This document shows, piece after piece, positions 59,540 to 64,000 of a stretch of 64,000 nt of DNA. How positions within the stretch are numbered: the first letter of the stretch is position 1; the number at the start of each line of letters is the position of its first letter. The translations under genes and the position numbers were made by a program. Origin of the DNA: Methylobacterium sp. UNC378MF (GTDB lineage Bacteria; Pseudomonadota; Alphaproteobacteria; Rhizobiales; Beijerinckiaceae); NCBI RefSeq assembly GCF_900103195.1, contig NZ_FMWU01000016.1, positions 106,649-170,648 on the forward strand, read 5' to 3'. The notes under the pieces are model-generated. The model searched no databases. It saw nothing but the letters and a program-made list of their open reading frames with translations, and was not told where the DNA came from.

Positions 59540-59702
59540 GTGTGTTTTGCGCGAGGGTGCATGCTCGCGCCCGATGCGCTAGAACGCCGGTAACAGCGGC
59601 GCATCGGCTGGACTTCTCCCCGGGTTCAAGCCGGCAAGCGACCCGCCTCGACCGTCTCGGGACCTCCGGTCGAGCCACGACACGTTGACGAGTGCGATAC
59701 GC

Positions 59703-60443
59703 ATGACCCGCGACGACACCGATACCGTCCTGTCCCAGGAGGACGGGACGCGGGATGGCCGCCCGAACCTGGCTCCCGGCATCCGCACGCATCTCGGAGA
59801 GCATCTGCGCACCGTCTACGAGCGGATCGGCGAGGAGTCGCTGCCCTCCCGCTTCGCCGAGCTGATCGAGAAGCTGGAGGCCGCTCTGCGCGCCCGGGGC
59901 GAGGCGATCGAGCCGGAATTCCGCAACGGCCTGCTCGCCGCGGTCCCGTCGCTCCGCGCCTTCGCGCTGTCGCTGACGTCGAACCCTGCCCGGTCCGACG
60001 ACCTCGTCCAGGACACCCTGCTCAAGGGCTGGCAGCACCGCGCCCGGTTCCAGCCCGGGACCAACCTGAACGCGTGGCTGTTCACGATCCTGCGCAACAT
60101 CTTTTACTCGGACCACCGCAAGCGGGTCCGCGAGGTCGAGGACCAGGACGGCTCCTACGCGGCCCGGCTCGCCACCGCCCCCCACCAGGGCGACCGGCTC
60201 GACGTCGAGGATCTGCAATCGGCACTGGCCAAGCTGCCGCCGGACCAGCGCGAGGCCCTGGTCCTGGTCGGCGCCGAGGGCGTGTCCTACGAGGAGGCCG
60301 CGGCGATCATGGGCTGCAAGGTCGGCACCGTGAAGAGCCGCGTCAGCCGCGCCCGCGGCCGGCTCGCGGAACTTCTGGGCTACGACGAGGAGGATCTCGG
60401 CTCCGACCGGTTCATCCAGTCGGCGATGCCCAAGGACGCGTGA
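59703..60443 (+). CDS. EcfG-type ECF sigma factor with NepR-like N-terminal domain
   Basis: 246 residues from ATG 59703. Residues 26-62 (GIRTHLGEHLRTVYERIGEE, then SLPSRFAELIEKLEAAL) match the NepR anti-sigma consensus HIGxxLRxxYxxxxxExxPxRFxxLLxxLxxA. Residues about 68-140 are sigma region 2 (SDDLVQDTLLKGWQ, then FQPGTNLNAWLFTILRNIFY). Residues about 175-235 are region 4 (LPPDQREALVLVGAEGVSYE, then EAAAIMGCKVGTVKSRVSRA). EcfG drives the general stress response and is normally held by a separate NepR until PhyR releases it. Here inhibitor and sigma factor appear to be one chain. The spacing suggests intramolecular inhibition or a PhyR-binding decoy; inferred. No phyR or histidine kinase is in view. 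Confidence 0.85.
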   Translation: MTRDDTDTVLSQEDGTRDGRPNLAPGIRTHLGEHLRTVYERIGEESLPSRFAELIEKLEAALRARGEAIEPEFRNGLLAAVPSLRAFALSLTSNPARSDDLVQDTLLKGWQHRARFQPGTNLNAWLFTILRNIFYSDHRKRVREVEDQDGSYAARLATAPHQGDRLDVEDLQSALAKLPPDQREALVLVGAEGVSYEEAAAIMGCKVGTVKSRVSRARGRLAELLGYDEEDLGSDRFIQSAMPKDA

Positions 60444-60569
60444 GAGTTTAGCCGGCCGCGCTGCGGCGCGGCGCAAAAAAAGATGCATCCGATTCCGCGG
60501 ATCGGGCGTTACCGGCCCGAGCTTCGCTGCGCCCGCGCGGCGAAACACCACGGAACGGAGCAATCCCGT

Positions 60570-60983
60570 ATGACCTTCAAGACCCTCATCGCCGCCTCGG
60601 CTCTCGCCCTCTCGCTGCCGCTGGCGGCCCAGGCCCAGGGCACGATCCCGGGTGCCGAGCGCGGTGCGGCCGCGGGTGCCGATGCGGCCGGCCCCATCGG
60701 CGGCATCGTCGGCGGCGCAGTCGGTGCGGCCACCGGCACGGTGGGCGGCATCCTCGGCGTCGACATGGCCCCGCGCTTCCGCAGCTACGTTCGCGAGCGC
60801 AACGTCCGCTCCTACGATTATGATGGCCGCGTCGCCGTCGGCACCACCCTGCCGGCCTCGGGCGTGACCTATTACGACGTGCCGAACGAGTACCGCGTGC
60901 AGCCGGGTTACCGCTACACCGTGGTGAATGACCGTCCGGTGCTGGTCGATCGCAGCCACCGCATCGTCGAGGTCATCGACTAA
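60570..60983 (+). CDS. DUF1236-family exported protein
   Basis: 137 residues from ATG 60570, with GGAG before it. The signal peptide (MTFKTLIAASALALSLPLAA, cleavage near AQAQG) is followed by a Gly/Ala-rich spacer (about 25-60). A DUF1236 domain closes the protein (VAVGTTLPASGVTYYDVPNE, then YRYTVVNDRPVLVDRSHRIV). Members are common in Rhizobiales envelopes and of unknown function. Its position right after the sigma factor gene suggests stress-linked expression. Confidence 0.85.
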   Translation: MTFKTLIAASALALSLPLAAQAQGTIPGAERGAAAGADAAGPIGGIVGGAVGAATGTVGGILGVDMAPRFRSYVRERNVRSYDYDGRVAVGTTLPASGVTYYDVPNEYRVQPGYRYTVVNDRPVLVDRSHRIVEVID

Positions 60984-61028
60984 ACCCGGTTGAGATCGTG
61001 GGGCCGGTCCAGCATCGGCCCTGCGCCT

Positions 61029-61044
61029 CCGGAGCCTGCTCCGG
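61029..61044 (+). terminator. Possible hairpin terminator after the DUF1236 gene
   Basis: CCGGAGC and GCTCCGG form 7-bp arms around CT, 46 bp after the stop. GGGCATTTCC follows, so the T-tract is poor. Weak candidate. Confidence 0.3.
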
Positions 61045-61125
61045 GGGCATTTCCACAGCCGCGGCCGTCGGCGCAACGCTTCATTCGTCCGGCCGTTGAT
61101 AGGCCGTTCGACCCGTGAGGCGACC

Positions 61126-61401
61126 ATGAGCGACACTCCCACCGAACCGAATGCCACCCTGCCCGAGCCGGTGCGCGACCATCTCGGCCAGCAGCTGCGC
61201 GGGGTGCTGCCGGTGGAGGCCGACAAGCCCCGCTTCCTCGGCGACGATCCCGTGCCGGAGGCGTTCGAGCCGCAGATCCGCCGGCTCGAGACGCGGCTGA
61301 AGACCCACGAGGAAGGCACCGGCGCCGTCGGCCAGGCCCTCGATCAGATCCTCGATGCCCTCGGCGTCAAGCCGGAGGATGCCGACAAGCGCGCGGGCTG
61401 A
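61126..61401 (+). CDS. Small acidic protein with a NepR-like motif
   Basis: 91 residues from ATG 61126 (GTGAGG upstream). Residues about 13-28 (PEPVRDHLGQQLRGVLPVEA) and 40-57 (DPVPEAFEPQIRRLETRLK) line up by eye with the NepR-like part of the sigma factor at 59703 (HLGEHLRTVYERIGEE and SLPSRFAELIEKLEAAL), but with an insertion between the two helices. The C-terminus (AVGQALDQILDALG) is another helix. It could be a diverged NepR family member acting on EcfG or PhyR, or an unrelated helical protein. Stop is 4 bp from the convergent mscL stop. Confidence 0.6.
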   Translation: MSDTPTEPNATLPEPVRDHLGQQLRGVLPVEADKPRFLGDDPVPEAFEPQIRRLETRLKTHEEGTGAVGQALDQILDALGVKPEDADKRAG

Positions 61402-61405
61402 GGCG

Positions 61406-61825
61406 TCAGACGCGCGGCTTGGTCGCCAGGATATCGCGGATCTCCGACAGCAGCTTCACGTCGGCCGGCACGTCGTCGGGCTTCTTGACCTCCGCGTGCT
61501 GAAGCCGGTTCATCGCCCGGATGACGAGGAACAGCACGAAGGCGACGATCACGAAGTTCAGCGACAGGGTCAGGAACTGGCCGTAGCCGAGGACGGCGCC
61601 CTGCTTCTTCGCGTCCGCGTAGGGCAGGCCGGCCTGCACCTTCGACGACAGCGGCACGTAGTAGTTCGAGAAATCGAGCCCGCCCGTGACCGCGCCGATC
61701 ACCGGCATGAAGATGTCCTGGACCGCCGAGTTGACGATGGCCCCAAAGGCAGCGCCGATGATCACGCCGACCGCGAGATCGACCACGTTCCCGCGCAGCG
61801 CGAATGTCTTGAATTCCTCGAGCAT
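61406..61825 (-). CDS. mscL: Large-conductance mechanosensitive channel
   Basis: 139 residues. [20 protein letters not shown], then [20 protein letters not shown], is the N-terminal amphipathic helix and pore-lining TM1. The second helix is [20 protein letters not shown], and the C-terminal bundle [12 protein letters not shown] closes the protein. It opens under membrane tension to release solutes on hypo-osmotic shock. Full length. Confidence 0.97.
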   Translation of the reverse strand: MLEEFKTFALRGNVVDLAVGVIIGAAFGAIVNSAVQDIFMPVIGAVTGGLDFSNYYVPLSSKVQAGLPYADAKKQGAVLGYGQFLTLSLNFVIVAFVLFLVIRAMNRLQHAEVKKPDDVPADVKLLSEIRDILATKPRV

Positions 61826-61881
61826 CGCCGAATCCCCCCGAACGCCGCCAAGGTAGGGGAGAATTCCGCGACGGCCAGCGG

Positions 61882-62766
61882 CTAGTCCGGCTTGACGGCT
61901 TCGGGCCGCGCCTCAGCGGCGATCTCGAGCTGCGCGTCCGCCCCGGCCGCGGACCGCTCCCCGGCCGGGGCCGACAGCGCCGCCTTGAGCCGGCGGCGAT
62001 ACTGCGCGGCGACCACCGGGATGGTCAGCAGGTAGCCGCCGCTCACCGCCACCAGCGCCTCGAACGGGTAGCTGATCAGGATGCCGAAGGCCGCCACGCC
62101 GAACAGGAAGATCGGCAGGACGAGGCTGCGGGGCACCCGCTTGCCCATGGTCTTGCCCGAGTAGGTCGGGACCGTGGAGACCACCAGCAGGGCGATGCAC
62201 AGCACGTAGATCAGGACGGCGGGGGCCGCCCAGGTCTCGATGCCGAAGCCGAGGAAGTGCAGGTAGAGCGGCAGCATCGCGGTCAGTGCGCCGGCCGGCG
62301 CCGGCATGCCGACGAAGAAGTCCTTCTTCCATTCCGGCCGGTTCGGGTCGTCCAGCATCGCGTTGAAACGGGCGAGCCGTAGCGCCATGGCGATGGCGAA
62401 GATCAGCGCCACGATCCAGCCGACCGATTTCAGGTGGAACAGCACGAAACCGTAGAGGATCAGGGCCGGGGCGCAGCCGAAATTCACGAAGTCGGCGAGC
62501 GAATCGAGTTCCGCCCCGAAGCGCGACGTGCCCTTGAGCAGCCGCGCCACCCGGCCGTCGATGCCGTCCAGCACGCCGGCCACCACCACGGCGATGACGG
62601 CGGGCTCGAACTTGCCCTCGAAGGCGAGCCGGATCGCGGTGAGCCCGAGGCAGAGCGCCATCAGGGTGATCATGTTGGGCGCGATCATCCGGAACGGCAC
62701 CGGCTTGAACCGGCGCGGGCGCGGCTCGTTCGGATCGGGCGCGAAAGGCGGGAAGAGCTCGTCCAT
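61882..62766 (-). CDS. pssA: CDP-diacylglycerol-serine O-phosphatidyltransferase
   Basis: 294 residues. The CDP-alcohol phosphatidyltransferase motif is complete: [20 protein letters not shown] then [13 protein letters not shown], matching D-x2-D-G-x2-A-R-x8-G-x3-D-x3-D. Eight or so membrane helices follow in the usual places, and the last 40 residues are a low-complexity tail. It makes phosphatidylserine from CDP-diacylglycerol and serine for the Psd gene 7 bp upstream. Confidence 0.96.
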   Translation of the reverse strand: MDELFPPFAPDPNEPRPRRFKPVPFRMIAPNMITLMALCLGLTAIRLAFEGKFEPAVIAVVVAGVLDGIDGRVARLLKGTSRFGAELDSLADFVNFGCAPALILYGFVLFHLKSVGWIVALIFAIAMALRLARFNAMLDDPNRPEWKKDFFVGMPAPAGALTAMLPLYLHFLGFGIETWAAPAVLIYVLCIALLVVSTVPTYSGKTMGKRVPRSLVLPIFLFGVAAFGILISYPFEALVAVSGGYLLTIPVVAAQYRRRLKAALSAPAGERSAAGADAQLEIAAEARPEAVKPD

Positions 62767-62773
62767 GGCCGCC

Positions 62774-63484
62774 TCAGATCCGCTTGAACAGCCGCTCCGG
62801 GCCGCCGCCGAGATCGGCCAGCACCGTCTCGCCGGCCACGGCCTTCTGGCCGAGCCCGACCAGCACGGTCGCGCCGGCCGGCAGGTACACGTCCACCCGC
62901 GAGCCGAAGCGGATCAGGCCGAACCGCTCGCCGACGCCGAGCACGTCGCCCGCCGAGACGAACCCGACGATGCGCCGGGCCACGAGGCCGGCGATCTGCA
63001 CCACGCCGACCCGCTTCGGCTGGTCGCCATGGGTCGTCTCGATCACCATGCCGTTGCGCTCGTTGTCGTCGCTGGCCTTGTCGAGTTCAGCGTTGAGGAA
63101 CAGGCCCGGCGTGTAGTGGATCTGGCCGATCCGGCCGGCCACGGGCACCCGGTTCACGTGACAGTCGAACACGTTCATGAACACCGAGACCCGCAGGGTC
63201 GGCACCTGCGGCAGGTCGAGTTCGGGCGGCGGCAGCACGGTGGCGATGAGGTTCACGCGCCCGTCGGCGGGCGAGACCACGAGCCCGTCCGCCACCGGGG
63301 TGACGCGCTCCGGATCGCGAAAGAAGTAGCAGACCCAGAGAGTCAGGATCAGGAAGATCCAGCCGAAGAACTGGGAGAAGTAGCCCGCCAGCACGGTCAG
63401 CACGATGCCGATCAGGATGAAGGGATAGCCCTCCTTGTGGATCGGCACGAGCGTCCGGCGGATCGTCTCGATCAGGTCGGTCAT
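62774..63484 (-). CDS. psd: Phosphatidylserine decarboxylase proenzyme
   Basis: 236 residues from ATG 63484 ([20 protein letters not shown]); the longer frame to 63664 adds unrelated residues. Two N-terminal helices, [40 protein letters not shown], and the self-cleavage site [11 protein letters not shown], where the Ser becomes the pyruvoyl group. The short form belongs to the PSD-A subfamily. It converts phosphatidylserine to phosphatidylethanolamine at the inner membrane and forms an operon with pssA. Confidence 0.96.
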   Translation of the reverse strand: MTDLIETIRRTLVPIHKEGYPFILIGIVLTVLAGYFSQFFGWIFLILTLWVCYFFRDPERVTPVADGLVVSPADGRVNLIATVLPPPELDLPQVPTLRVSVFMNVFDCHVNRVPVAGRIGQIHYTPGLFLNAELDKASDDNERNGMVIETTHGDQPKRVGVVQIAGLVARRIVGFVSAGDVLGVGERFGLIRFGSRVDVYLPAGATVLVGLGQKAVAGETVLADLGGGPERLFKRI

Positions 63485-64000
63485 GGGTTCTCTGGACTCG
63501 AGAGGGCCGCGGGCGAGGACCACGGACGTGTCGGACGGGCGGATGGCAGTCCGCCGGGCCGCCGTCAACTTTCCAGGGGTCGCGGATCGCCGCGGGACGC
63601 CGCGCCCGCCCCCGCCGGGTGCCACTCCGTCGGGCATCGATTCGGACACGAGGACCTCCCCCATGCGTCATCGTCCCCGCGCGCCTTTGGCGCCGGGGGC
63701 ATGGCCCGGGAGATCACGAGGGACGCGGGACGCCGCGGGAACCCTGTGTCGGCCAAATAACGCGCGGGATCCGATCCCCGCGGCGCCCGCGGCATCGACC
63801 GGGCATCCTCCCCGGCCGGTGCCGTCTTTCTCGTCGCGGTGTCTTCCGACGCCCCGGACCTGCGCCTGCCTGCCAAGCGGTCTCTGCGAGGCGCACGCAC
63901 CTCCGGAACCCGCTATCAGCGCCGTGGCCTTCCAGCCGTCCCGCCTCGTCGTGGGCGGGTCCGCAGGTCGCTCAGGGTCAGCCCAGAAGCGGGTCGGCGC
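63485..64000. other. Right-hand end of window, no gene seen
   Basis: 516 bases upstream of psd. No frame has recognisable family features. A minus-strand reading at the extreme right could be the last codons of a gene beyond the window (ending ADPLLG then stop near 63980), but too little is visible to annotate. Confidence 0.4.

Noticed and set aside
59659..59688. GGGAC-N19-CGTT upstream of the sigma factor gene as an EcfG promoter
   Set aside because: The -35 element differs from GGAAC and the spacer is longer than the usual 16-17, so autoregulation is not supported.
60455..60482. GC-rich hairpin followed by an A-tract after the sigma factor gene
   Set aside because: On the plus strand a terminator needs a T-tract after the stem; here the tract is A, and there is no leftward gene ending here.

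Overview
The window is about 70% GC and reads as a chromosome segment of a Rhizobiales bacterium, most likely Methylobacterium or Methylorubrum. That assignment is inference. It rests on the GC level, the alphaproteobacterial EcfG/NepR stress module, paired DUF465 (YdcH) genes, a DUF1236 protein and GC-rich palindromic intergenic repeats of rhizobial type. I saw no rRNA, tRNA, CRISPR array or intact insertion sequence.

Layout. 0.2-5.4 kb: an exported SRPBCC protein, an AT-rich gap, then an isolated, comparatively AT-rich 4 kb gene that joins tandem N-terminal repeats, a HAD-like domain and a WsaF-like glycosyltransferase. 5.5-13 kb: YkuD transpeptidase; nitronate monooxygenase divergent from a LysR regulator; M20 peptidase; PRISE-type SDR; class III aminotransferase divergent from an XRE-cupin regulator. 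13.0-15.2 kb: an AT-rich island with two orphan genes, bounded by a serine-recombinase remnant and a 5'-truncated MFS transporter. 15.3-27 kb: small and housekeeping genes, including an amidohydrolase/MFS pair, a Gly/Tyr-rich exported protein, phosphodiester glycosidase, OYE-type oxidoreductase, a phospholipase A2-like secreted protein, prpE, two DUF465 genes, purE-purK and a TPR lipoprotein.

27.2-37.1 kb: an acyl-CoA catabolic island. Two acyl-CoA dehydrogenases, a thiolase and a fused hydratase/3-hydroxyacyl-CoA dehydrogenase run leftward. A nitronate monooxygenase, an enoyl-CoA hydratase, an IclR regulator and a CaiB/BaiF CoA-transferase run rightward. The shared control region carries two identical 15-bp palindromes 103 bp apart. 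37-47 kb: PH-domain protein, AraC regulator, two NAD(P)-binding sugar/complex-I-like proteins, metallo-hydrolase, YafK-type transpeptidase, and a large ABC protein whose ATPase motifs are degenerate.

47.3-58.7 kb: a ten-gene respiratory operon, almost every junction a 4-nt ATGA or GTGA overlap. It encodes Alternative Complex III (actA, actB, an actC-actD fusion, actE, actF), a small membrane protein and a caa3-type cytochrome c oxidase (subunits II with fused cytochrome c, I, III, IV). Electrons would pass from quinol through ACIII to the oxidase, probably as a supercomplex. 58.7-63.5 kb: a class II glutamine amidotransferase; an EcfG-type sigma factor with an apparent NepR anti-sigma helix fused to its N-terminus; a DUF1236 protein; a small protein that also carries a NepR-like motif; mscL; and the phosphatidylethanolamine pair psd-pssA. 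The sigma factor fusion with its nearby NepR-like partner is the most unusual find.
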